DNA of 64,000 nucleotides from Curtobacterium sp. MCLR17_007 (GTDB lineage Bacteria > Actinomycetota > Actinomycetes > Actinomycetales > Microbacteriaceae). The notes under the pieces were generated by a model, which worked only from the letters and a program-made list of their open reading frames with translations, did no database searches and was not told the origin of the DNA. The position numbers and the translations under genes were made by a program. Within the stretch, counting starts at the first letter, position 1; every line of letters begins with the position of its first letter. The stretch spans positions 744,001-808,000 of the forward strand of contig NZ_CP126271.1 of assembly GCF_003234655.2 (NCBI RefSeq). The letters run 5' to 3'. This document shows, piece after piece, positions 1 through 7,956 of this stretch.

Positions 1-315
1 CGACTCCGCGCGATGGTCGAGCACGTGCACGCCCACGTCCGCGAGCCGGTGGCCGTGGCCGACCTGTCCGCCGTGTCCGGGCTGAGCGTGCGGAGCGTGC
101 AGGAGTCCTTCGCGCGGGTGCTCGGCGTCTCACCGCTGACCTACGTGCGCGAGGTGCGGCTCGACCGGGTCCGACAGGAACTCCTGCAACTCGACCCGCA
201 GGAGGTCACCGTCGGCGACGTGGCCCGACGGTGGGGCTTCGCGCACCTGGGGCGGTTCTCGGCCGTGTACCTCGACCGGTTCGGGGAGTACCCCAAGCAG
301 ACGTTGCGCCGCTGA
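1..315 (+). CDS. AraC-family regulator, C-terminal part (cut by window edge)
   Basis: The frame is open from the first base and ends at TGA 313-315, so only the last ~104 residues are present. They form the two helix-turn-helix units of an AraC/XylS DNA-binding domain: a first unit around VADLSAVSGLSVRSVQESF, then TYVREVRLDRVRQEL, and the second unit with the typical GDVARRWGFAHLGRFSAVY and closing FGEYPKQTLRR. The ligand or dimerisation half lies outside the window, so the inducer cannot be named. It ends 10 bp before the convergent LacI gene. Family assignment is firm; role unknown. Confidence 0.9.
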   Translation, partial: RLRAMVEHVHAHVREPVAVADLSAVSGLSVRSVQESFARVLGVSPLTYVREVRLDRVRQELLQLDPQEVTVGDVARRWGFAHLGRFSAVYLDRFGEYPKQTLRR

Positions 316-324
316 GGGCACGCC

Positions 325-1353
325 TCAGGACGGCGCGGGCCCGGTGCTGTGGCGCACCCGCAGGTCGGTCGTCATCCGCACATGGTCGGGCCCCGGCTCG
401 CCGCGCAGCATGGCGAGCAGCATGTCCACCGCGGCGGCACCGAGCTCGGCCAGCGGTTGGGCGACCGTGGTGAGCGGCGGGGTGGTCGTCGACGCCTGCG
501 GCACGTCGTCGAAGCCCACCACGGACAGGTCCTCCGGCACCCGGAGACCGAGCTGTGCGGCGGCGTGCAGCACGCCGAAGGCCGACGAGTCGTTCGCGGC
601 GAACACCGCGGTCGGACGGCTCGGGATCGTCAGGAGCTCGCGCGCGACGGCGGTGGCCTGGTCCTCCTGGTAGTCGCCCGCGCGGACCAGGTCCTCGTCG
701 ACGGGGATGCCGGCCGCGGCCAGGGCCTCGCGGTACCCGGCCTCGCGGAGCTGGGCGCTGGCCAGGTCGGCGCGTCCGTGGATGTGGGCGATGCGCCGGT
801 GGCCGAGCGCGACGAGGTGCTCGACGGCGCTGCGTGCTCCGCCAGCGTTGTCGGTGTCGACCGTGGCGTGTCCCTCGGGGCCGGTGTGCGGGTCGATCGC
901 GACGACGGGGATCGACGAGCTGGACAGCGCCGTCGTGGGCGTCACGACGATGGCCCCGTCGATGAGCGTGCCGGAGAGCCGCGACAGCGATCGTCGCTCC
1001 CACCCGGGCTGACTGGCGCCGGTGACCAGGCCGGCGTAGGCCAGCAGCTCGTACCCGGTGCCCGTCGCGGCGCTCGAGACACCACGGAGCAGCTCGGTGG
1101 AGAACGGCTCGAACTCGGGGACCAGGATCCCGATCACGTTGGTCCGGGTGCTGCGCAGACTGCGTGCGACGAGCGAGGTCTCGAAGCCCAGGCGCGCGAC
1201 GACCTCCTGCACCCGCAGCATCGTCGCCGGTGCGACACCGTCCCGGTTGTTGATCACCTTGGACACGGTCGGGATCGAGACGCCCGCGGCGCGCGCGACG
1301 TCGGCGATCGTCACCCGGCCGGGCCCCGGCTGCGCGCCGACAGCGGTCTCCAT
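325..1353 (-). CDS. LacI-family transcriptional regulator of the first sugar-uptake operon
   Basis: 342 residues from ATG 1353; a longer in-frame reading to 1482 exists but would run through the operator and the divergent promoter, so the shorter start is preferred. The N-terminal HTH is canonical (VTIADVARAAGVSIPTVSKVINN), followed by the hinge ARSLRSTRTNVIGILVP and a periplasmic-binding-protein-like sensor domain ending VVGFDDVPQASTTTPPLTT. It faces the lipoprotein-permease-GH3 operon across a 160-bp gap holding a perfect palindrome, so repression of that operon by binding at 1404-1426, relieved by a sugar, is the natural inference. The inducer is probably a beta-linked gluco- or xylo-oligosaccharide, judged from the GH3 gene. 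Confidence 0.9.
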   Translation of the reverse strand: METAVGAQPGPGRVTIADVARAAGVSIPTVSKVINNRDGVAPATMLRVQEVVARLGFETSLVARSLRSTRTNVIGILVPEFEPFSTELLRGVSSAATGTGYELLAYAGLVTGASQPGWERRSLSRLSGTLIDGAIVVTPTTALSSSSIPVVAIDPHTGPEGHATVDTDNAGGARSAVEHLVALGHRRIAHIHGRADLASAQLREAGYREALAAAGIPVDEDLVRAGDYQEDQATAVARELLTIPSRPTAVFAANDSSAFGVLHAAAQLGLRVPEDLSVVGFDDVPQASTTTPPLTTVAQPLAELGAAAVDMLLAMLRGEPGPDHVRMTTDLRVRHSTGPAPS

Positions 1354-1403
1354 GTGCACACCGTACCGCCGCACCGGCCCGATCTCGTTCTGCGGATCGC
1401 GCT

Positions 1404-1426
1404 TCGATAACGTTATCGATATCGAT
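1404..1426. promoter_or_regulatory. LacI operator: two overlapping perfect palindromes
   Basis: TCGATAACGTTATCGA (1404-1419) is a perfect 16-bp dyad with the central CG typical of LacI operators; ATCGATATCGAT (1415-1426) is a second, overlapping 12-bp dyad. The last base is also the first base of a TTGACA hexamer at 1426-1431. Binding here would block RNA polymerase on the uptake operon. Confidence 0.75.
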
Positions 1427-1455
1427 TGACAAGCGGCAGGAGCACCTGGCACGCT
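1426..1455 (+). promoter_or_regulatory. Probable promoter of the first sugar-uptake operon
   Basis: TTGACA at 1426-1431 is a consensus -35 box. With an 18-bp spacer the -10 would be CACGCT (1450-1455), which keeps only the A at position 2 and the T at position 6, as many actinobacterial -10 boxes do. The operator abuts the -35. Confidence 0.5.
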
Positions 1456-1515
1456 CTCAGCACGCGGCACTCGATGTCGCACTTGTCAACGACGACGACA
1501 CCGAGGAGTTCCACG

Positions 1516-2811
1516 ATGACGAGGAAGATCCGGGCCGCAGCAGCCATCGCGCTGATCGGGGCCACCGCACTCACGGCAGCGGGCTGTTCCGCCGGCGGCA
1601 ACGCCGCAGACAGCAACGGGAAGGTCTCGATGACCTTCTGGCACAACTCGACCACGGGGCCCGGCAAGGCCTTCTGGGAGAGCACGGTCAAGTCGTTCGA
1701 GAAGGCCAACCCGAACGTGACCATCAAGATCCAGGCCATTCAGAACGAGGACCTGGACGGCAAGCTCCAGACCGCGCTCAACTCCGGGTCCGCCCCCGAC
1801 GTGTTCCTGCAGCGGGGCGGCGGCAAGATGAACGCCATGGCGCAGGCCGGCCAGCTCATGGACATCACGAGCTCGATCGGCAAGAACGCCAAGAGCGAGG
1901 TCAGCGCCGGCGCGTTCAAGGGCTACGAGCTCGACGGCAAGACCTACGCCATGCCGGTCGACGTGAACCCCGAGGGCGTCTGGTACAGCCAGGACCTGTT
2001 CAAGCAGGCCGGCATCGAGGGCACGCCCACGACGATGGACGAGCTGAACGCGGACATCACCAAGCTCAAGGACGCGGGCATCCAGCCAGTGGCCGTCGGG
2101 GCGAAGGACGCCTGGCCCGCAGCGCACTGGTACTACAACTTCGCGCTGCGTGCCTGCAGCGAGAAGGTGCTGAACGGGGCCGCGAAGGACCTGAAGTTCA
2201 CGGACAGCTGCTGGAAGACCGCCGGCGAGAACACGAAGGACTTCTTCGCCACGAAGCCCTTCAACGACGGCTACCTCACCACCGCGGCACAGCAGGGCGC
2301 CGGTAGCTCGGCGGGCCTCGTCGCCAACCACAAGGCCGCCATGGAGCTCATGGGCGCGTGGGACCCGGGTGTGATCTCCTCGCTCACCCCGGACGGCAAG
2401 CCGCTGTCCGACCTCGGCTTCTTCCCCTTCCCGGAGGTCTCCGGCGGCAAGGGTGCGCCCGGCTCGATGATGGGCGCGGTCGACGGGTACTCCTGCTCGG
2501 CGAAGGCCCCGAAGAAGGAGTGCACGGCGTTCCTCAACTACATGACCGAGAAGCCCGTGCAGGAGGCCTACTACAAGGCGTTCAACGCGATCCCGGCGAA
2601 CGAGTCGGCGCAGTCGGTCGTCACCGAGCCCTACCTCAAGACGGTGCTCGAGTCCTACAACAAGGCCCCGTTCGTGTCGAACTACCTCGACACCCTGTAC
2701 GGCCAGAACGTCGGCAACGCGCTCAACACCAGCGTCGTCAACCTGCTCGCCGGCAAGGGTGACGTGTCCGACATCGTCAAGACGGTCAACCAGGCCGCGG
2801 CGAAGGGCTGA
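1516..2811 (+). CDS. Sugar ABC importer, solute-binding lipoprotein
   Basis: 431 residues. ATG 1516 is chosen because GAGGAG at 1503-1508 sits just upstream and a signal peptide begins at once: basic MTRKIR, a hydrophobic stretch, then the lipobox LTAAGC, so the mature protein is a lipid-anchored extracytoplasmic binder (SBP family 1, MalE/UgpB type). The body carries family features such as MTFWHNSTTGPGKAFWESTVKSF and the hinge region around VDVNPEGVWYSQDLFKQAGI. It opens an operon with two permeases (8-bp gap to the first) and a GH3 enzyme, which suggests uptake of an oligosaccharide that is then hydrolysed inside the cell. Confidence 0.92.
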   Translation: MTRKIRAAAAIALIGATALTAAGCSAGGNAADSNGKVSMTFWHNSTTGPGKAFWESTVKSFEKANPNVTIKIQAIQNEDLDGKLQTALNSGSAPDVFLQRGGGKMNAMAQAGQLMDITSSIGKNAKSEVSAGAFKGYELDGKTYAMPVDVNPEGVWYSQDLFKQAGIEGTPTTMDELNADITKLKDAGIQPVAVGAKDAWPAAHWYYNFALRACSEKVLNGAAKDLKFTDSCWKTAGENTKDFFATKPFNDGYLTTAAQQGAGSSAGLVANHKAAMELMGAWDPGVISSLTPDGKPLSDLGFFPFPEVSGGKGAPGSMMGAVDGYSCSAKAPKKECTAFLNYMTEKPVQEAYYKAFNAIPANESAQSVVTEPYLKTVLESYNKAPFVSNYLDTLYGQNVGNALNTSVVNLLAGKGDVSDIVKTVNQAAAKG

Positions 2812-2819
2812 CCCGCACG

Positions 2820-3851
2820 ATGGCCACCTCAGTCGCCCCCCGTCCGTCCCGCTCCGGTGAGCAGACGGACGCGGGGAAGGACCTGACCGGGGCCGACGGC
2901 ACATCGTCGTCGGCCCCGGCCGGGCGGCCGCGCGCGAAGCCGGTCGCCGACGTCCGCAAGCGGGTCGAGATCGCCCTGCTCGCCGGACCCGCGACGATCA
3001 TGTTCGTCGGGTTCGTCATCCTGCCCGTGGTGCTGGCCGCCTACTACGGCTTCTACAAGTGGCAGGGCTACGGGACCCCGACCGACTTCGTCGGGCTCGA
3101 CAACTACAAGATCATCTTCACCGACCCCGACTTCCGGGGCGTGCTGTGGCACAACGCCTTCATCGTCATCGGGTCGCTGCTGGTGCAGGGGCCGATCGCG
3201 ATCATCCTCGCGCTGCTGCTCAACCAGCGCATCCGGGGCCGCGGACTGATCCGCGTGCTCATCTTCGTGCCCTACGTCATCTCCGAGGTGATCGTCGGCA
3301 CCGGGTGGAGCCTGATGCTCTCGAGCAGCGGGGCCGCCAACGACCTCCTGCAGACGCTCGGGCTGGGGGCCCTGCGCAACGACTGGCTCTCGAACCCGGA
3401 CATCGCGATCTGGACGCTCCTGGCGATCATCTCGTGGAAGTACATCGGCTTCGCGGTGATCCTGTTCCTGGCCGGGCTGCAGAGCATCCCCGAGGAGCTG
3501 TTCGAGGCGGCACAGCTCGACGGCGCCGGCTACTGGCAGATCCAGCGGCGCATCACGCTGCCGCTCCTCGGACCGACGCTGCGCATCTGGGCCTTCCTGT
3601 CGATCATCGGGTCGCTGCAGCTCTTCGACCTCGTCTACATCATCTGGGGGCAGTACATCGCCTCGACCGCCGGGACCTCGACCATGGCGACCTACATGGT
3701 CGCGAACGGCCGCAACTCCGGCAACTACGGGTACGGCAACGCCGTCGCCGTGGTGATCTTCCTCATCTCGCTGGTGATCGCACTCGTCTACCAGCGGTTC
3801 GTCCTGCGTCGCGACACCGCCGGCGCACTCACCGAGAAGGCCACACGATGA
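2820..3851 (+). CDS. Sugar ABC importer permease (MalF/UgpA type)
   Basis: 343 residues with a polar N-terminal tail of about 50 residues and then six membrane segments. The ABC-permease EAA loop that docks the ATPase is readable near IPEELFEAAQLDGAGYWQIQRRITLPLL. It follows the binding protein by 8 bp and its stop overlaps the start of the next permease by 4 bp (ATGA), indicating translational coupling. No ATP-binding gene is present in this operon, so the ATPase must be shared from elsewhere, as with MsiK in other actinobacteria. Confidence 0.93.
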   Translation: MATSVAPRPSRSGEQTDAGKDLTGADGTSSSAPAGRPRAKPVADVRKRVEIALLAGPATIMFVGFVILPVVLAAYYGFYKWQGYGTPTDFVGLDNYKIIFTDPDFRGVLWHNAFIVIGSLLVQGPIAIILALLLNQRIRGRGLIRVLIFVPYVISEVIVGTGWSLMLSSSGAANDLLQTLGLGALRNDWLSNPDIAIWTLLAIISWKYIGFAVILFLAGLQSIPEELFEAAQLDGAGYWQIQRRITLPLLGPTLRIWAFLSIIGSLQLFDLVYIIWGQYIASTAGTSTMATYMVANGRNSGNYGYGNAVAVVIFLISLVIALVYQRFVLRRDTAGALTEKATR

Positions 3852-4729
3852 CCGCCACCGCATCGATCGTCGCTCCCCGGCGCGGCCACAAGCGGCCGAG
3901 CGACGGGCCAGTCCGCCGCGAGCGGAACCTCGGCACGTACTTCATCGCGCTGCTGTTCATCGCGGTCTGCATCGGTCCCGTCGCGTACATCGTGCTCGGC
4001 GGGTTCCGGACCAACGCGCAGATCACCGCGAGCCCGGCCGGTCTGCCCGCACCGTGGAACTTCGCGAACTACGCCGAGGTGCTCGGCAGCGGGGTCTTCT
4101 GGCAGCAGCTCGGCAACTCGCTGATCGCGGGTGTCACCACCACGGTCGGCGTGGTCGTGCTCGGCCTGATGGTGAGCTTCGTGCTCGCCCGCTACCGGTT
4201 CCGTGGCAGCGGTGCGCTGTACGCGCTGTTCGCCGCCGGCCTGATGTTCCCGATCACGGTCGCGATCACCCCGCTGTACCTGCTCGTCAAGGACCTCGGT
4301 CTGACGAACAGCCTGGCCGGGGTGATCCTGCCGCAGATCGCGTTCGGTCTGCCGACGACGGTCATCATCCTGGTGCCGTTCCTCAAGGCGATCCCCGACG
4401 AACTCGAGGAGGCGGCGTCCATCGACGGCGCGAGTCGCCTCGGGTTCTTCTTCCGGATGGTCGTGCCGCTGTCGCTGCCCGGCGTCGTCACGACCGGCAT
4501 CCTGGCGTTCATCGGCAGCTGGAACAGCTACATCCTGCCGCTGTTCATCCTCAACGACGCATCGGCCTACACGCTGCCGCTCGGGGTGCAGGCGTTCTCG
4601 TCGCAGTACTCCGTCGACACGGCCCGCGTCCTGGCGTTCACCTCGTTGTCGATGATCCCGGCGCTGGCGTTCTTCGCGGTGTTCCAGCGTCGCATCGTCG
4701 GTGGTCTGACCGGTGCGGTGAAGGGATGA
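3848..4729 (+). CDS. Sugar ABC importer permease (MalG/UgpE type)
   Basis: 293 residues from ATG 3848, inside the preceding gene's ATGA overlap. It has the MalG-like order: an N-terminal membrane helix (YFIALLFIAVCIGPVAYIVLGG), an extracytoplasmic loop, then five helices with the EAA loop at IPDELEEAASIDGASRLGFFFRMVVPLSLPG. It pairs with the upstream MalF-type permease. The GH3 gene starts inside its stop codon (ATGA), so all four genes are one transcription and translation unit. Confidence 0.93.
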   Translation: MTATASIVAPRRGHKRPSDGPVRRERNLGTYFIALLFIAVCIGPVAYIVLGGFRTNAQITASPAGLPAPWNFANYAEVLGSGVFWQQLGNSLIAGVTTTVGVVVLGLMVSFVLARYRFRGSGALYALFAAGLMFPITVAITPLYLLVKDLGLTNSLAGVILPQIAFGLPTTVIILVPFLKAIPDELEEAASIDGASRLGFFFRMVVPLSLPGVVTTGILAFIGSWNSYILPLFILNDASAYTLPLGVQAFSSQYSVDTARVLAFTSLSMIPALAFFAVFQRRIVGGLTGAVKG

Positions 4730-7230
4730 GCACGCTCGAGGGCGCGGCACCGCCCACCGGCGGACCGGAGGCCCGACCCGCGTCGACGACGTCGGCCACC
4801 GCAACCGTCAACGGACCGGAGGCGCGTGGCGGGGCCGCACCGGGCCTCCCGTCCGACCGTGCCAGCGCCCTGCTGGCGTCCATGACGCTCGAGGAGAAGA
4901 CGGCGCAGCTCGTCGGCTACTGGCTCGACCAGAACGGGGTCGTCGCGCCCATGCAGGGTGAGATGGCGGCGGCACCCGACGGCACCCTGCCCGAGATCAC
5001 CCGCCACGGCATCGGCCAGTTCACCCGCGTCTACGGCACTCGTCCCGTCGAACCCGACGAGCGCGCCGCGTGGCTGTGGACCGAGCAGCGTCGCCTGAAG
5101 CGGGAGACCCGGCTGGGGATCCCGGCGCTCGTGCACGAGGAGTGCCTGACCGGTCTGGCGGCGTGGAAGGCCGCCACGTTCCCGACGCCGCTGGCGTGGG
5201 GGGCGGCGTTCGACCCGGAGCTCGTCGAACAGGTCGGTGCCGTCATCGGCCGGTCGATGCGGCAGCTCGGCATCCACCAGGGACTGGCCCCCGTGCTCGA
5301 CGTGGTCCGCGACCCGCGTTGGGGGCGGGTCGACGAGTGCATCGGCGAGGACCCCTACCTGGTGGGCACGGTCGGCACCGCGTACGTGCGCGGCCTGCAG
5401 GGAGCGGGTGTCGACGCGACGCTCAAGCACTTCCTGGGGTACTCGGCGTCGCAGGCCGGGCGCAACCACGCGCCCGTGCACGCCGGGGCACGAGAGCTCT
5501 CCGACGTCTTCCTGCCCCCGTTCGCGATGGCCCTGCTCGACGGCGGTGCCCGGTCGGTGATGAACTCCTACGCCGAGATCGACGGGGTGCCCGTCGCGGC
5601 CAACGTCGACCTGCTGACCGGGGTGCTGCGGGACCAGCTGGGCTTCGACGGCACGGTCGTCGCCGACTACTTCTCCGTCGCGTTCCTCGAGGTCATGCAC
5701 GGCATCGCCGCCGACCGGGGCGAGGCCGCCGCGATGGCGCTCACCGCCGGCATCGACGTCGAGCTGCCGACCGGGGACGCCTACCTGGCGCCGCTGGTCG
5801 ACCGCGTCCGCACAGGCATCGTCGACGAGGCGCTCGTCGACCGCGCCGTGCTGCGGGTCCTGCGGCAGAAGGAACGGCTTGGGCTGCTCGACCCGGCCGT
5901 GTTCGAGGACGACGCCCCCACCGGCATCGACCTGGACACCGCGGAGCACCGGGACCTGGCGCGCCGACTGGCCGCCGAGTCGCTCGTGCTGCTGTCGAAC
6001 GACGGTGTCCTGCCCCTGCGGGGCCGCGACGCCGCGACCGCCTCGGCGGATGCGGGCCCGCAGACCTCGGTGGCGGTGATCGGCCCGAACGCCCACCGCC
6101 CCGAGGCCCTGCAGGGCTGCTACTCGTTCGCGAACCACGTGCTCGCGACCCACCCCGACCTGCCGCTCGGCTTCGCGATCCCGACCGTGCTCGAGGCGCT
6201 GCAGCAGACCCTCGGCGAAGCCATCTCGTCCGCGGTCGGCTGTGCCGTCGAGGGCGACGACCGCTCGCGCATCCCGGCGGCCGTGGCGGCCGCGCGGGAC
6301 GCGGACGTCGCCGTGGTCGTCGTGGGCGACCAGGCCGGGCTGTTCGGCCGCGGCACCGTCGGCGAGGGCAACGACACCGCCTCGCTCGACCTGCCCGGCG
6401 TGCAGCGCGAGCTGGTCGAGGCCGTCGTCGCCACCGGCACCCCGACCGTGATGGTCCTGCTCACGGGCCGTCCGTACGCGATCGGCTGGGCGCTCGACGG
6501 ACCCGGTCCCCGTCCGTCCGCGGTCGTCCAGGCGTTCTTCCCGGGCGAGGGCGGGGGACTCGCGATCGCCGACCTGCTCACCGGTGCGGCGGAGCCGTCC
6601 GGTCGTCTGCCCGTCTCACTGCCGCGGGCAGCCGGCGCGCAGCCGTACACGTACCTGCACCCGCGGCTCGGCGGCCCCTCGGACGTCACCGCCGCAGACT
6701 CGACACCGGTCCGGCCGTTCGGCTTCGGCCTGTCGTACACGTCGTTCGCGTACGAGGACCTGGGCGTCGACGACGCCGTCACCACCGACGGCACGTTCAC
6801 CGCGACGGTCACGGTCCGGAACGCCGGCTCGCGCGACGGCGCCGACGTCGTGCAGCTCTACGGCCACGACGTGCACGCCAGCGTCACCCGTCCGGTCGTC
6901 CAGCTGCTCGGGTACGCGCGGGTCGAGGTCCCCGCGGGGGAGTCCCGCCGGGTGTGCTTCACCGTGCCGGTGCAGCGGTTCGCCTTCAGCGGCCGTGACC
7001 TGCGCCGGGTCGTCGAGCCGGGGGACGTCCAGGTCTGGGTCGCGTCGCACGCGGCGGCGTCCCGACCGGGAGGCCCGCTCGACTCCGGCGGGATCGTCGC
7101 GGTCGGTGACGCGGCGGTCGCAGCGCCCGTGGCCGGCTCGGCCACGGACCGCGCGGTGCTGCGCGTGACCGGGCCGGTGCACGAGATCGGGCTGGCGGAT
7201 CCGCGTGTCGTCACCTGGACGGCCGACTGA
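4726..7230 (+). CDS. Glycoside hydrolase family 3 (beta-glucosidase or beta-xylosidase)
   Basis: 834 residues from ATG 4726. No signal peptide is visible, so it should act in the cytoplasm on oligosaccharides brought in by the importer encoded just before it. Family 3 hallmarks: PVLDVVRDPRWGRVDECIGEDPYLVG, the KHF motif in ATLKHFLGYS, and the nucleophile loop GTVVADYFSVAF with Asp at about residue 314. The (alpha/beta)6 sandwich domain follows (LVLLSNDGVLPL to GFGLSYTSF) and a fibronectin-III-like C-terminal domain. The wording of the nucleophile loop is closer to xylan-active members than to classic beta-glucosidases, but the substrate cannot be fixed from sequence. The N-terminus carries about 45 low-complexity residues. 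Confidence 0.9.
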   Translation: MSTLEGAAPPTGGPEARPASTTSATATVNGPEARGGAAPGLPSDRASALLASMTLEEKTAQLVGYWLDQNGVVAPMQGEMAAAPDGTLPEITRHGIGQFTRVYGTRPVEPDERAAWLWTEQRRLKRETRLGIPALVHEECLTGLAAWKAATFPTPLAWGAAFDPELVEQVGAVIGRSMRQLGIHQGLAPVLDVVRDPRWGRVDECIGEDPYLVGTVGTAYVRGLQGAGVDATLKHFLGYSASQAGRNHAPVHAGARELSDVFLPPFAMALLDGGARSVMNSYAEIDGVPVAANVDLLTGVLRDQLGFDGTVVADYFSVAFLEVMHGIAADRGEAAAMALTAGIDVELPTGDAYLAPLVDRVRTGIVDEALVDRAVLRVLRQKERLGLLDPAVFEDDAPTGIDLDTAEHRDLARRLAAESLVLLSNDGVLPLRGRDAATASADAGPQTSVAVIGPNAHRPEALQGCYSFANHVLATHPDLPLGFAIPTVLEALQQTLGEAISSAVGCAVEGDDRSRIPAAVAAARDADVAVVVVGDQAGLFGRGTVGEGNDTASLDLPGVQRELVEAVVATGTPTVMVLLTGRPYAIGWALDGPGPRPSAVVQAFFPGEGGGLAIADLLTGAAEPSGRLPVSLPRAAGAQPYTYLHPRLGGPSDVTAADSTPVRPFGFGLSYTSFAYEDLGVDDAVTTDGTFTATVTVRNAGSRDGADVVQLYGHDVHASVTRPVVQLLGYARVEVPAGESRRVCFTVPVQRFAFSGRDLRRVVEPGDVQVWVASHAAASRPGGPLDSGGIVAVGDAAVAAPVAGSATDRAVLRVTGPVHEIGLADPRVVTWTAD

Positions 7231-7323
7231 CACCCGGGTCGTCGCGTCGGGACGCCGTGGATCAGGCGGTATCGCGGCGCGGCGGCCCGGGGCACGTCCG
7301 AGGAACGTGGTGCGCGGCTGACC

Positions 7324-7791
7324 TCAGCCGACGCCCTCCTCGGCCACCCGCCAGGTCCCAGCGGCACGGTGCAGGCACAGCCCCCACGTCGCCGTGCCGG
7401 GTTCCATGCCCGTCACGCCGGATTCGCGCATCTCGAACATGAAGCACCGTTCGGCGTCGCTCGTGTCAGACCCGGGGCGGAGCCGCCGCCACGACGTCAT
7501 GCGCGGGTCGTCGCCCTGCCACCGCTCCCAGAGGCTCGCCGGACACCAGCGCGTGTCGTCGGGACGCGACAGCGATCGCAGTGATCCGCAGTCGTGCCGC
7601 ACCGCCGCGTCGAGGAACGCTGCGGCGACGGTGCGTGCCGAGGCGCCGTCGGCCGGCAGCGGAGCCGATGCGCCGGAGGGCCCGCGGACGTTCACGACCA
7701 CCACCGCGCCGACCACGACGGCGACCGCAGCCACTCCGATGCCGAGACGAGTCCGGGTGCGCACCGTGGGCCTCCTGGTCGGTGTCCTCAC
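7324..7791 (-). CDS. Membrane-anchored secreted protein of unknown function
   Basis: 155 residues from a GTG start. An arginine-rich N-terminus precedes one hydrophobic helix (LGIGVAAVAVVVGAVVVV), and the rest, with three widely spaced cysteines, would lie outside the membrane. The segment ARTVAAAFLDAAVRHDCGSLRSL resembles the start of small SnoaL/DUF4878-like lumazine-shaped domains found behind actinobacterial anchors, but I cannot confirm a family. It is convergent with the GH3 gene and divergent from the GH54 gene. Confidence 0.6.
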   Translation of the reverse strand: MRTPTRRPTVRTRTRLGIGVAAVAVVVGAVVVVNVRGPSGASAPLPADGASARTVAAAFLDAAVRHDCGSLRSLSRPDDTRWCPASLWERWQGDDPRMTSWRRLRPGSDTSDAERCFMFEMRESGVTGMEPGTATWGLCLHRAAGTWRVAEEGVG

Positions 7792-7849
7792 CGGCGGACG
7801 CTGTCCGGTCGGCGCTGTCGTGGGCTCACACCCTGACGTGGGTCCGCGG

Positions 7850-7878
7850 TATGCTGGTCGTGGTTAATCGATTAAGCA
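7850..7878 (+). promoter_or_regulatory. Promoter and LacI-type operator of the GH54 gene
   Basis: TATGCT at 7850-7855 fits a -10 box. GGTTAATCGATTAAGC at 7863-7878 follows directly and contains the perfect dyad TTAATCGATTAA (7864-7875). The same operator occurs twice in front of the LacI gene at 14752, so that regulator probably controls this gene in trans, by a roadblock at the transcription start. Confidence 0.75.
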
Positions 7879-7956
7879 GATGAGGGGCCGATCAGGTTCC
7901 CACGGTGCCGACGGTCGACCACGTCCCCAAGCAACGACGCTCGGAAGGAACCGCAC

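Noticed and set aside
206..1432. Long Arg/Pro-rich frames opposite the LacI gene and many other genes
   Set aside because: They are antisense or out-of-frame readings of GC-rich coding DNA; the other frame has clear families and ribosome-binding sites.
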